Shown: positions 27,800 to 35,861 of the stretch, piece after piece | Position numbering within the stretch: the stretch's first letter is position 1 | Layout: every line of letters starts with the position of its first letter | Position numbers and translations under genes: made by a program | DNA from: Sva-07 sp963774765 | GTDB lineage: Bacteria; Actinomycetota; Acidimicrobiia; Acidimicrobiales; Ilumatobacteraceae | Reading direction: 5' to 3' | DNA length: 64,000 nt | Assembly (NCBI GenBank): GCA_963774765.1 | Contig: CAVZGP010000016.1 | Location: 1-64,000 of the forward strand | The notes under the pieces: model-generated | Told to the model about the DNA's origin: nothing | The model's database searches: none | What the model saw: the letters and a program-made list of their open reading frames with translations, nothing else

Positions 27800-30700
27800 A
27801 CACCCATCTCACTCGCGGGCAGGACACCGGTCGTCCGCGCGGCCCGCGCGACCAAGGTTCGGTTCTGGCCATGGTCCTGATGATGACCGTCGTGTCTTCG
27901 ATGCTCGTCGTCGCGTTGTTGACGTTCGTCGCGACCGTGCTGCGCAACCGCCCTCCGGTCGAGGAGCGAGCGGTTGCCTCCGAAACAGCGCGCTCCGCCA
28001 TCCGTCAGGCTGTACACCAACAGCGAGTGTCGGGACCCGACGGCTGCTACCGCTCGGAAGACATGATCCAGATCAATGGCCTCGACGCCGACGTCAAATG
28101 TTATGTCACCAACATCAACGTCGACAACGCCCTGATGCGTAGCCGCTTCGGCGTGATCACCACCGCCAATCGTGGCGTGGACGGCGCAACCCCGGTCGCA
28201 TCGATCAGCGGGTCGGCAGGATCCGCGGCTGTGAAGGAACTCGACGGCGATGTGTTCGTCAATGCAGGCACCATCGAGGGCCTCGTTGCCGGCGATGTTG
28301 CCATCACCGGGACCGGGATCGACGGTGGCGCCGCCGGCGTTGTCGGGACCACCTTCGCCTACGGCGGGGCTCCCGACCCGATCCGTTACAACCTTCCACC
28401 ACTCCCGGGCACGCCGGCGGACTGCGCGACGGCGGCCACGGCGTTCGCCGCGTCGGTACCCGCCACGCCCTGGGAGTGCCTTGACAGTTCGTGGACGACT
28501 CGCGCCGGATTCAACCCCGTCATCAATCCAGATCCGACGGCGGATCTGTGGCAGTACCCAACGCTGCCACCCAAGCCCACCCAGGAGCGTTCGGCGACCC
28601 CGATACAGATCCCTCGGGGATCTTCGACCTGCAACGTGTTCTACCCGGGCTACTACCCCAATGGGATCGATGCCAATGGCGGTGAGTACTACTTCGCATC
28701 GGGGATCTACTACTTCGAGGGTCCGGTGACGATCCGCAACGGCGCGAACGCTGTCGGCGGAGAGGGCGTGAATCTCGGCTGCGTCGTCGACTCCGAAGCG
28801 GCGTTGTACGACGGACCGACTCAGCGCGCGCCCAAGGTTCACGACATCACCGGGAACGGCGTGACGTTCCTGCTCGGTGACGACGCCACGGTCGACGTGA
28901 CCCAGGCGTCGCTGATTCTCAACCGTCGCCTGTCGACGCCGACCACCCGCTCCACCGAGGGCGTCTCGATTCGCAGCGTCAACACCGTGACCACGGACAC
29001 CGCTGACGTCTTCGTGCCCGAGGACCAGATCTTCGAGCAGGACGGCGTTGCGGTCAGGGCGGCCTCGACGGAGCCCGGATACAGGGACTCGGAGATCGCC
29101 GGTGGCTATGCGGACTCGCTCGTTCGGTTCGATGCCACGCCGGTCGGTGCGCCGGCTCCGGGCACCCGTTACCAGTTCGTTGCCCTCGGCTCGATCTTCG
29201 TGCCCAACGGGGCGATCGATCTGAAGTCCGACAACCCCTACTACAAGGTCCAGATCACCGGTGGCACGACATCGACGTTGCTGAAACTCGACCTCGCACA
29301 AGTGCCTGCGGACCCTCAGGACTTCTTCATCGGGGCCAAGAAGACTGCGGTGCAGGCCGCATTCCGCTTCGATGCGTTCGTCACGTCGCCGAGCGGTCGC
29401 GAGACCTTGTCGTCGGCCGTGATGCAGCTCAACGTCAGCCGTGAGTACGCCCTGAATTCCTGGACACTCGACATCGGCAGCCTCGGCACCGACCCGTCCA
29501 ACGGCGGCGCCGGGATCGGTGACACGGGTGACGGTGGCACCGGCGGCTCCACTGGCGGAGACGATGGCGGATCGTCCGGCAGCGACAACGGCACCGGTGG
29601 TGATGGCACGGGTGGTGATGGCACGGGTGGTGATGGCACCGGTGGTGACGGCACCGGTGGTGCTGACGCGTGTGTTGCGACCTCGACGTGGCACGGTGAC
29701 TACTACGACAACAAGCAACTGCTGGGCTCGGTCCTGCACACCTCTGACACGGCCGACCTCAACTTCGCTTGGGGAACCGGGTCGCCTGGCGGAACCGTCG
29801 GCTCCGACGACTTCTCGGCTCGGTTCAACCGCAAGATCGAGGTGCCGACCACGGGCATGTACACCTTCACGGTCAGCGGCGACAATGGCACACGCCTGTT
29901 CGTCGACGGTGTGAAGGTCTACGACCACTGGGTCGACGACTGGAACTACACCGAACAGGTTCAAGTAGAGCTGCACGCCGGCTGTGCCAACGACGTCACG
30001 CTCGAGTACTTCGAAGGCTCGGGTGGTGCCAGCGTCTCGCTTGCCTATGCACCGTATGTCCCCGACGTCTGTCTCGCAGATCCGGCCTGGCAGGGCGAGT
30101 ACTGGAACAACAGGGACCTCAGCGGCCCGGCTGCTTCAGTCGTCAACGACATCGGCGACATCGCCTTCGACTGGGCCGGGGGCGCAGGCCCGACCGGAAC
30201 GTCGGACAACTTCTCCGCTCGCTGGACGAAGCGGGTCGTCGTTCCGCAAACCGCGATGTACTCCCTCACCATGGGCGGTGACGACGGCTACAGGGTCACG
30301 GTCGACGGCGTCGTGGTGATCAACCAATGGAACGATCACGTGTATCAGACGACGACGGCGGAGGTCGAGCTGCAAGCGGGCTGCGCGAACGAGATCGTGA
30401 TCGAGTACTACGAGAAGTCGGGCCAGGCAAAAGCGGTATTCGTCTCTGCGCCGGTGCCGGTGATTCAAACGTGCACTGGTTCGGAGGACCCGAAGTTCAT
30501 CGGCAAGTACTACAACTCGACGAACCTGACCAACTACAAGTTCACACTCGACTCCGACGAGATCGATTTCGACTGGGCCAAGGGCTCACCCAACAAGGAC
30601 AGCCTCGGCAATGACACGTACTCGATCCGCTGGGACCGCACCGTCCACCTGCCCGAGCCGGGCACGTACCGGTTCACGGTCGGTGGCGACGATGGCGTCC

Positions 30701-30870
30701 GGCTCGGGGTGAACGGCGCCTGGGTGATCGACGACTGGTCCAACCACTCGTACCGCGAACGCTCGACCGATGTCGTGATCACCGACCGTTGCGGGGTCGA
30801 CATCCAGTTCGAGTACTACGAGAACTCGGACAAGGCCCGCGTCCACCTCGACTGGGAGCTGTTGGACTGA
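27796..30870 (+). CDS. Large PilX-like surface protein with three C-terminal PA14 domains
   Basis: 1,024 aa. The N-terminus (R-D-Q-G-S-V-L-A-M-V-L-M-M-T-V-V) resembles PilX/pseudopilin anchors, with Gly before a hydrophobic helix but no Glu+5. A long beta-rich region with cysteines follows. A Gly-Thr-Asp linker made of five 15-bp repeats lies near residues 599-623. Then come three PA14 domains (about 630-755, 758-888 and 895-1,024), each with W-x-G-x-Y-Y/W-x-N-x-x-L, D-D-F-S-A-R or similar, and D-N-G/D-D-G-x-R. PA14 domains commonly bind carbohydrate. It overlaps the vWA pilin gene (ATGA). Probably a pilus-associated adhesin. Confidence 0.75.
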   Translation: MNTHLTRGQDTGRPRGPRDQGSVLAMVLMMTVVSSMLVVALLTFVATVLRNRPPVEERAVASETARSAIRQAVHQQRVSGPDGCYRSEDMIQINGLDADVKCYVTNINVDNALMRSRFGVITTANRGVDGATPVASISGSAGSAAVKELDGDVFVNAGTIEGLVAGDVAITGTGIDGGAAGVVGTTFAYGGAPDPIRYNLPPLPGTPADCATAATAFAASVPATPWECLDSSWTTRAGFNPVINPDPTADLWQYPTLPPKPTQERSATPIQIPRGSSTCNVFYPGYYPNGIDANGGEYYFASGIYYFEGPVTIRNGANAVGGEGVNLGCVVDSEAALYDGPTQRAPKVHDITGNGVTFLLGDDATVDVTQASLILNRRLSTPTTRSTEGVSIRSVNTVTTDTADVFVPEDQIFEQDGVAVRAASTEPGYRDSEIAGGYADSLVRFDATPVGAPAPGTRYQFVALGSIFVPNGAIDLKSDNPYYKVQITGGTTSTLLKLDLAQVPADPQDFFIGAKKTAVQAAFRFDAFVTSPSGRETLSSAVMQLNVSREYALNSWTLDIGSLGTDPSNGGAGIGDTGDGGTGGSTGGDDGGSSGSDNGTGGDGTGGDGTGGDGTGGDGTGGADACVATSTWHGDYYDNKQLLGSVLHTSDTADLNFAWGTGSPGGTVGSDDFSARFNRKIEVPTTGMYTFTVSGDNGTRLFVDGVKVYDHWVDDWNYTEQVQVELHAGCANDVTLEYFEGSGGASVSLAYAPYVPDVCLADPAWQGEYWNNRDLSGPAASVVNDIGDIAFDWAGGAGPTGTSDNFSARWTKRVVVPQTAMYSLTMGGDDGYRVTVDGVVVINQWNDHVYQTTTAEVELQAGCANEIVIEYYEKSGQAKAVFVSAPVPVIQTCTGSEDPKFIGKYYNSTNLTNYKFTLDSDEIDFDWAKGSPNKDSLGNDTYSIRWDRTVHLPEPGTYRFTVGGDDGVRLGVNGAWVIDDWSNHSYRERSTDVVITDRCGVDIQFEYYENSDKARVHLDWELLD
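29590..29664 (+). repeat. In-frame 15-bp minisatellite in PA14 protein gene
   Basis: Five copies of GGCACSGGTGGTGAY (the last ends in GCT) encode Gly-Thr-Gly-Gly-Asp linkers ahead of the PA14 domains. Copies differ only at third positions, except for the last. The unit is a multiple of three, so changes in copy number would alter linker length without breaking the frame. Confidence 0.8.
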
Positions 30871-30900
30871 ACGGCCGCATGGTCGAGGCAGTACGAAGAC

Positions 30901-32766
30901 TCAGCCGGGGAGCAGCAGCTCCCCGGCGCTGAGTTGCTGGGCGTAGCGACCGTTCGCGGCGAGCAGTTCGTCGTGGGTGCCAACCTCGACGATGTATCCG
31001 TTCTCGACGAACGCGATGCGGTCGGCACTGCGGATCGTCGACAGGCGATGGGCGATCACCAGCGCCGTGCGATGCTCCATCGCATGGTCGAGCGCCGCTT
31101 GGATCAGCGCTTCGTTCTCGTTGTCGAGATGGCTCGTCGCTTCGTCGAGCACCATGATCGCCGGGTTCTTCAACAGCAGTCGGGCGATCGCGAGGCGTTG
31201 TTTCTCGCCGCCGCTCAACCGGTAGCCGCGCTCGCCGACGATCGTGTCGTAGCCATCAGGCAGCGCGGCGATCGTTTCGTGGATCCGAGCAGCCTTCGCG
31301 GCGGCGATCAACTCGTCGTCGGTGGCGTCCGGGTCGGCATAACGCAGGTTGTCGCCGATCGTCTCGTGGAACAGGTGGGGATCCTGCGACACCACACCGA
31401 TCGCCGCGCGCAGTGAACCGAGGGTGAGGTCGCGCACATCGTGGCCATCGATGCGGACTGCGCCGGACGTGACGTCGTACAGCCGGGGGAGCAGCGAGAT
31501 CGTCGTCGACTTGCCGGCACCCGAAGCACCGACGAGGGCGACGGTTTCACCCGGCGCGATGGTGAGCGACAGCCCGCGCAATACGTCGACATCGGGGTCG
31601 CTGTCACCACCCAGGCCGGCGTTCTGCTCCATCGACGCGATCGCCGAGGCGGCCGCGGGCGGGTAACGGAACACCACGTCGTCGAACTCGACGGCACCGC
31701 GTGCGTCGATGAGATCGAAGGCTCCTGGTCGTTCCTGGATCGCCTCGGGTGCGTCGAGTACTTCGAACACCCGCTCGAAGCTCACCATCGACGTCATGAG
31801 GTCGACGCGGGCGTTCGTCAACCCCGTGAGGGGCTGGTACACCCGGGTGACCAGCGCCGCGAGCGCCACGAGCGTGCCGATCTCGATCGAGCCGTCGACC
31901 ACCATGAACGCGCCGATGCCGTAGATCGCCGCCGTGCTCAGCGCGGCGACCAACCCGAGTGCCACGAAGAACACCCGCCCGAGCAGGGCCGACTGGATAC
32001 CGGTGTCGCGCACCCCTCGGGCTCGCCGCTCGAACGACTCCAACTCGCGCGCGCCGGATCCGAACAGCTTCACGAGGCTCGCTCCGGCAACGTTGAACCG
32101 TTCGGTCATCTGGGTGTTCATCGCCGCGTTGTACGCCATCTGCTCACGCGAGATCCCCTGCAGACGCCTGCCCACGCGCTTGGCGGGCACGATGAACAGC
32201 GGCAGCACCACCAGCGTCAACAACGTGAGGCGCCATTCGAGGGCGACCATCGCCGCCAGCGTGGTGACCAACACGACCACATTGCTCACCACACTGCCGA
32301 GCGTGCTCGTCACGGCAGTCTGGGCGCCGATGACGTCGTTGTTGAGACGCGAGGTGATCGATCCGGTCGGCGTCCGTGTGAAGAACGCGATCGGCATCCG
32401 CTGAATCTTGGCGAACAGCGCGCCGCGCAGGTCGTAGATCAACCCTTCGCCGACGCGGGCACTCGCCCAACGCTGCACGATCGCCAACACCGCGTCGCCG
32501 ATCGCAGCGACCACGGCGATCGACGCCAGGATCACGATTTGACGCTTGTCGCCGTCGGGGATGGCGTTGTCGATGATCGCGCGGATCACGAACACCGGCA
32601 CCAGGGCGAGCAGGGCGGCCCCGAGGATCGCGAGCAGGAACACGATGATCGTGCCGCGGTACGGCCGAGCGAACGTCCAGACCCGGCGGAGCGTCCCCTT
32701 CTGCAGTTCGACTCCCTTCAGCGCGTCCTTGTCGCCGGGCATCATCGAGTGAGGAGGCATCCGCAT
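30901..32766 (-). CDS. ABC transporter, fused permease/ATPase (exporter half-transporter)
   Basis: 621 aa from the ATG at 32,766. Residues about 40-320 hold six predicted membrane helices of the type I exporter fold. The ATPase domain has Walker A G-A-S-G-A-G-K-S-T, Q-loop V-V-S-Q-D-P-H-L-F, signature L-S-G-G-E-K-Q-R, Walker B I-M-V-L-D-E-A-T and H-loop I-A-H-R. All are intact, so it should work as a homodimer or with another half-transporter encoded elsewhere. The substrate (lipid, peptide or drug) cannot be read from the sequence. It is divergent from the lipoprotein hydrolase gene with a 78-bp gap. Confidence 0.9.
   Translation of the reverse strand: MRMPPHSMMPGDKDALKGVELQKGTLRRVWTFARPYRGTIIVFLLAILGAALLALVPVFVIRAIIDNAIPDGDKRQIVILASIAVVAAIGDAVLAIVQRWASARVGEGLIYDLRGALFAKIQRMPIAFFTRTPTGSITSRLNNDVIGAQTAVTSTLGSVVSNVVVLVTTLAAMVALEWRLTLLTLVVLPLFIVPAKRVGRRLQGISREQMAYNAAMNTQMTERFNVAGASLVKLFGSGARELESFERRARGVRDTGIQSALLGRVFFVALGLVAALSTAAIYGIGAFMVVDGSIEIGTLVALAALVTRVYQPLTGLTNARVDLMTSMVSFERVFEVLDAPEAIQERPGAFDLIDARGAVEFDDVVFRYPPAAASAIASMEQNAGLGGDSDPDVDVLRGLSLTIAPGETVALVGASGAGKSTTISLLPRLYDVTSGAVRIDGHDVRDLTLGSLRAAIGVVSQDPHLFHETIGDNLRYADPDATDDELIAAAKAARIHETIAALPDGYDTIVGERGYRLSGGEKQRLAIARLLLKNPAIMVLDEATSHLDNENEALIQAALDHAMEHRTALVIAHRLSTIRSADRIAFVENGYIVEVGTHDELLAANGRYAQQLSAGELLLPG
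30904..30927. terminator. Hairpin between convergent PA14 and ABC transporter genes
   Basis: GCCGGGGAGC and GCTCCCCGGC flank a four-base loop, giving a perfect 10-bp stem. It falls in the last codons of the ABC transporter gene and 34 bases after the stop of the convergent PA14 gene. It may serve as a two-way terminator; no T-tract is present. Confidence 0.35.
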
Positions 32767-32844
32767 GGAGGCCCACGCTACGAGCCGAACTTCTGGATTT
32801 CTTCTGGCTGCGGGGAGCGCCTGATCGCCCATACGCTGGGTCCG

Positions 32845-34365
32845 ATGCGCCGGACCGCTCTCACCGTGATCGTGATGGTCGCGCTCGGCGCCTGCTCTGG
32901 CGGTTCCGCCGATCCGCCGGTCGCTGTTCGAGACGTCACCGGGATCACCGATCCGGTCGAGGAGACCATTCCCGAGGCGACCACGCCGCCCGAACCGCTC
33001 GACTACACCATCGAATGGACGCAGCTGTCCGACCGCGTCGACGAAGGCAGGATCGCCGTGCCTGTCGACTACGAAGATCCGCAGGGCGACACGATCGATC
33101 TGTACGTCGCTCGCCATCGCGCGACCGCGGAGCCGTCAGCTGGTCCGATGCTCGCCAACCGGGGCGGCCCGGGCGCGGACGGCGCCACGTTGGCCGTCGA
33201 TGCCACGGGCTGGTTCGGATCGGAGATCACGGACAATTTCGACGTGATCGGATGGGATCCGCGTGGCACCGGCCGCAGCGAGGGTCTCGTCGACTGCATC
33301 GACGACGGCGAGTACGACCGCTACTTCTCGGCTCCCGACATCACGCCGGATGACGACGCCGAGCGAGCCGCGCTCGTCGATCTCGCCGAGGAGTACGCGC
33401 AGGCCTGCATCGATCGGGTCGACGCACTGCAGTACGTCGGAACGAACAACTCCGCGCGTGACATGGACGCGATCCGCCAGGCGCTCGGAGCCGATCAGGT
33501 GTCGTACTTCGGGTTCAGCTACGGCAGCGAACTGGGCGGTGTCTGGGCCACGCTCTTCCCGACGACGGTGCGTGCTGCGGTGTTCGACGGTGCCACCGAT
33601 CCGAACTCAGATCCGCTCCAGTCGACGCTGCAACAGGGCGCCGGCTTCGAGGCGTCGCTGGCGACGTTCCTGGCGCAGTGCAGCGCCGATTCGCAGTGTC
33701 CGTTCCACAACGACGGCGACGCCGAGGGTGCGTTCGATCGGCTGATGGCCAGCCTCGACGAGACACCGCTGTCGAGCGTCGAAAATCGGACAGCCGTCAA
33801 CCGGAGCGTCGCGGTGCTCGCGGTCGCCCAGGCGATGTATTCCGAGAACTACTGGCCCGCACTCGAACGGGCGCTCGAGGACGCCGCGTCCGGCGACGGC
33901 GCCGGTCTGCTGCAGCTGCACGACGCCTACTACGGCCGACGCGCCGACGGCACCTACAGCAACCTGATCGAAGCGTTCCAGGCGATCAACTGCGCCGACG
34001 AGGACGAGCGGCCCACCGTCGAGGAGGCCGATGCCGACGTCGATGAGGTGCTCGCGGTCGCCCCGCGGATCTTCCCCTACACCACGGGGTCGTACTCGTG
34101 CACGTTCTTCCCGCCGGCACTCGACCCACGCGTCGAGATCACCGGCGCGGGCGCCGGCCCGATCGTGGTGATCGGCACCACCGGCGACCCTGCGACACCG
34201 CTCGAGAGCTCACGGGCGATGGCCGACGCGCTCGAGGACGGCCGCCTCGTGATTGTCGAAGCCAACGAACACACCGGCTATCGCGGCGACGACTGCGTCC
34301 GCGGCATCGTCCACGAGTACCTGCTCACGCTCGTTGCACCGGAGGACGGCACCGTCTGCTCGTAG
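32845..34365 (+). CDS. Secreted alpha/beta hydrolase lipoprotein, TAP (S33) family
   Basis: 506 aa. A lipoprotein signal peptide (M-R-R-T-A-L-T-V-I-V-M-V-A-L-G-A-C) has a lipobox ending in Cys17. The hydrolase has an oxyanion loop with N-R-G-G-P-G, the nucleophile elbow G-F-S-Y-G-S, Asp in G-T-T-G-D-P-A-T-P and His in E-H-T-G-Y, with the C-terminal TAP-like domain. Paired cysteines suit an extracytoplasmic enzyme. Relatives are tripeptidyl aminopeptidases of Streptomyces and mycobacterial CaeA/Hip1-type enzymes. Likely role: peptide or ester hydrolysis at the cell surface. Confidence 0.85.
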   Translation: MRRTALTVIVMVALGACSGGSADPPVAVRDVTGITDPVEETIPEATTPPEPLDYTIEWTQLSDRVDEGRIAVPVDYEDPQGDTIDLYVARHRATAEPSAGPMLANRGGPGADGATLAVDATGWFGSEITDNFDVIGWDPRGTGRSEGLVDCIDDGEYDRYFSAPDITPDDDAERAALVDLAEEYAQACIDRVDALQYVGTNNSARDMDAIRQALGADQVSYFGFSYGSELGGVWATLFPTTVRAAVFDGATDPNSDPLQSTLQQGAGFEASLATFLAQCSADSQCPFHNDGDAEGAFDRLMASLDETPLSSVENRTAVNRSVAVLAVAQAMYSENYWPALERALEDAASGDGAGLLQLHDAYYGRRADGTYSNLIEAFQAINCADEDERPTVEEADADVDEVLAVAPRIFPYTTGSYSCTFFPPALDPRVEITGAGAGPIVVIGTTGDPATPLESSRAMADALEDGRLVIVEANEHTGYRGDDCVRGIVHEYLLTLVAPEDGTVCS

Positions 34366-34399
34366 CCGGGCTGCGCGTTCGCCGCTAGCCTCGCTCGAC

Positions 34400-34490
34400 G
34401 GAAGGCTGCCAGAGTGGACGAATGGGACAGTCTCGAAAACTGTTGAGGTCCTTCGGGCCTCCGTGGGTTCGAATCCCACGCCTTCCGCCA
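34400..34490 (+). tRNA. tRNA-Ser (CGA anticodon)
   Basis: The acceptor stem GGAAGGC pairs with GCCTTCC, followed by G and an encoded CCA. The anticodon stem-loop is ACAGT-CTCGAAA-ACTGT with anticodon CGA, reading UCG. It has the long variable arm of class II tRNAs and T-arm GTGGG-TTCGAAT-CCCAC. Two copies of a palindromic repeat follow directly downstream. Confidence 0.95.
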
Positions 34491-34511
34491 GCACGTCCAT
34501 CACACCTCCAG

Positions 34512-34551
34512 CGATGAGCGAAACCGCCGTATCCGGTCGGTTCGCTCATCG
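34512..34551. repeat. Palindromic repeat family 1, copy a
   Basis: A 40-base unit with perfect 11-bp arms CGATGAGCGAA and TTCGCTCATCG around a conserved centre containing TATCCGGTCG. It is one of seven near-identical copies in the window, all between genes. A second copy lies 21 bases downstream. Confidence 0.85.
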
Positions 34552-34572
34552 GTGGCTGGACAGGACGGGCAG

Positions 34573-34612
34573 CGATGAGCGAAACCGCTGTATCCGGTCG
34601 GTTCGCTCATCG
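34573..34612. repeat. Palindromic repeat family 1, copy b
   Basis: Differs from copy a by one base in the centre (CGCTG for CGCCG). The same 11-bp arms. It lies between tRNA-Ser(CGA) and the roadblock operon. Confidence 0.85.
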
Positions 34613-34745
34613 CAGGGTGATGGGCGCGGACTCAGCACGGGCAGCGGCACGATCGGAGCCCGCCACATGACCTCGCAGCGACGCGCAGTGCCGGTTTGCC
34701 CACAGGGAGACGCGCGCGCCGGTCGGCGGCTTCGTCAGAAATCTC

Positions 34746-34772
34746 TCAAGACCCACGCGGGAATGCCGATAG
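34746..34772 (+). promoter_or_regulatory. WhiG/FliA-like promoter ahead of the roadblock operon
   Basis: TCAA (34,746-34,749), 15 bases, then GCCGATAG (34,765-34,772). The consensus for FliA/WhiG-type sigma factors is TAAA-N15-GCCGATAA, so spacing is exact and ten of twelve positions match. It lies ten bases upstream of the start codon. Similar sequences precede the pil operon and the major pilin gene. Confidence 0.5.
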
Positions 34773-34781
34773 CTGCTTCGT

Positions 34782-35312
34782 ATGGAAAAGGTCAAGGCTC
34801 TCACCGACGGAACCCGGTCGTTCATGATCGGCGCCGCGCCATCCGAGCCCCCGACCTCACCTGCACCGTCGCCGAACTGGACCGCGCCGCCGCGGGCGGC
34901 GCCCCCGGACGGTTCGTCGCTGATGCCGCCTGCGCCCGCCGCACCACCGGCCTCGCCAGCGGACCCGACCGCGATGCTCGACGAACTGGTTCGAACCGTC
35001 GATGGTGTTCGTTCAGCCATCTTGGCCTCGGTCGATGGATTCGGCCTGGCCAGGAGCAGTTCGATGTCCGACGAAGCGTCGCATCCGGCGATGCTCGCCG
35101 CGGCGATCGGCCTTGCTCGCCAACTCGTCGCGATGGGTGGCGGGAGCCAGCTTCGTCAACTCGTGGTCGATCACGACGGCGGGCTGATGCTCGTGTGGCC
35201 GATCGGTGATCAGCGGGTGCTCGCAGTGCTTGCAACGACCATCGTCGAGCAACGCCGCGTCCGCTCGTTCGTCCAGGCGCGGGCCCGATGGCTCACTGGG
35301 GCGACATCGTGA
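34782..35312 (+). CDS. Roadblock/LC7 domain protein
   Basis: 176 aa. A Pro/Ala-rich N-terminal 65 residues leads to a roadblock/LC7 domain (residues about 68-165: M-L-D-E-L-V-R-T-V-D-G-V-R-S-A-I-L-A-S-V-D-G-F-G-L). Such proteins act as GTPase-activating or scaffolding partners of small GTPases (MglB; CvnB in Streptomyces conservons). Its stop overlaps the GTPase start (GTGA). With the downstream DUF4388 protein it probably forms a switch controlling polarity or pilus activity, but no direct link is shown. Confidence 0.8.
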   Translation: MEKVKALTDGTRSFMIGAAPSEPPTSPAPSPNWTAPPRAAPPDGSSLMPPAPAAPPASPADPTAMLDELVRTVDGVRSAILASVDGFGLARSSSMSDEASHPAMLAAAIGLARQLVAMGGGSQLRQLVVDHDGGLMLVWPIGDQRVLAVLATTIVEQRRVRSFVQARARWLTGATS

Positions 35313-35860
35313 GCGCCCAGACGTTCAAGATCCTGGTCACCGGCCCATTCGCGGCTGGCAAGACCTCGATGATCCAGTCGGTCTCGCAGACCCAGGTCAT
35401 CTCGACCGACGTCGTCACCAGCGGCGAGGAGTCCGACGTCAAGTCGCACACCACGGTCGCCATGGATTTCGGCACCTACTGCCTCGAAGGCGACGACACC
35501 CGTCTGCTGCTGTTCGGAACTCCCGGGCAAGCGCGGTTCCGGTTCATGACCAACATCTTGAAGGGTGACGTCGACGTCGTCGCTTTCGTGATCGACGCCG
35601 AGGCGACCGAGACCCACGCCGGAGCCGGTGTGGAACTGCGGGCGCTGCTGCGTGATCTACGGGTGCCGGCGGTGGTCGCGGTCAACCGCTGCGACGACAT
35701 CACCCTCGCGCGACGGTTCGCCCGTTCGCTCGGCGCACTCGACGGCGAGGCCGTCGTGCCGTGCCAACTGATCGACCCCGACTCCGGCCGGGAGGTCGTG
35801 GTCGAAATCCTCCTGACGCTCCTCGCGTCCATGGAGTCAACGAAGGCGGAGGTTGCCTGA
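35309..35860 (+). CDS. Small Ras-like GTPase (MglA/CvnD type)
   Basis: 183 aa from the GTG that overlaps the roadblock stop; an ATG seven codons earlier is less likely. G1 is G-P-F-A-A-G-K-T-S, G3 is G-T-P-G-Q and G4 is N-R-C-D, a variant of NKxD. The core is the size of the ATP/GTP-binding proteins of actinobacterial conservons. It should cycle between GTP and GDP states under the roadblock protein encoded just upstream. A role in surface motility or pilus placement is an inference from MglAB. Confidence 0.85.
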   Translation: MSAQTFKILVTGPFAAGKTSMIQSVSQTQVISTDVVTSGEESDVKSHTTVAMDFGTYCLEGDDTRLLLFGTPGQARFRFMTNILKGDVDVVAFVIDAEATETHAGAGVELRALLRDLRVPAVVAVNRCDDITLARRFARSLGALDGEAVVPCQLIDPDSGREVVVEILLTLLASMESTKAEVA

Positions 35861-35861
35861 C

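Noticed and set aside
27688..29976. 762-codon antisense frame opposite the PA14 protein
   Set aside because: Opposite strand of an intact multi-domain gene. It contains repeated Arg/Val/Asp shadow sequence and no recognisable motif.
31441..32844. Long open frame ahead of the TAP-like hydrolase on the plus strand
   Set aside because: It is antisense to the intact ABC transporter gene and reads as His/Arg/Asp-rich shadow sequence. The true start is the ATG at 32,845 with a clear lipoprotein signal.
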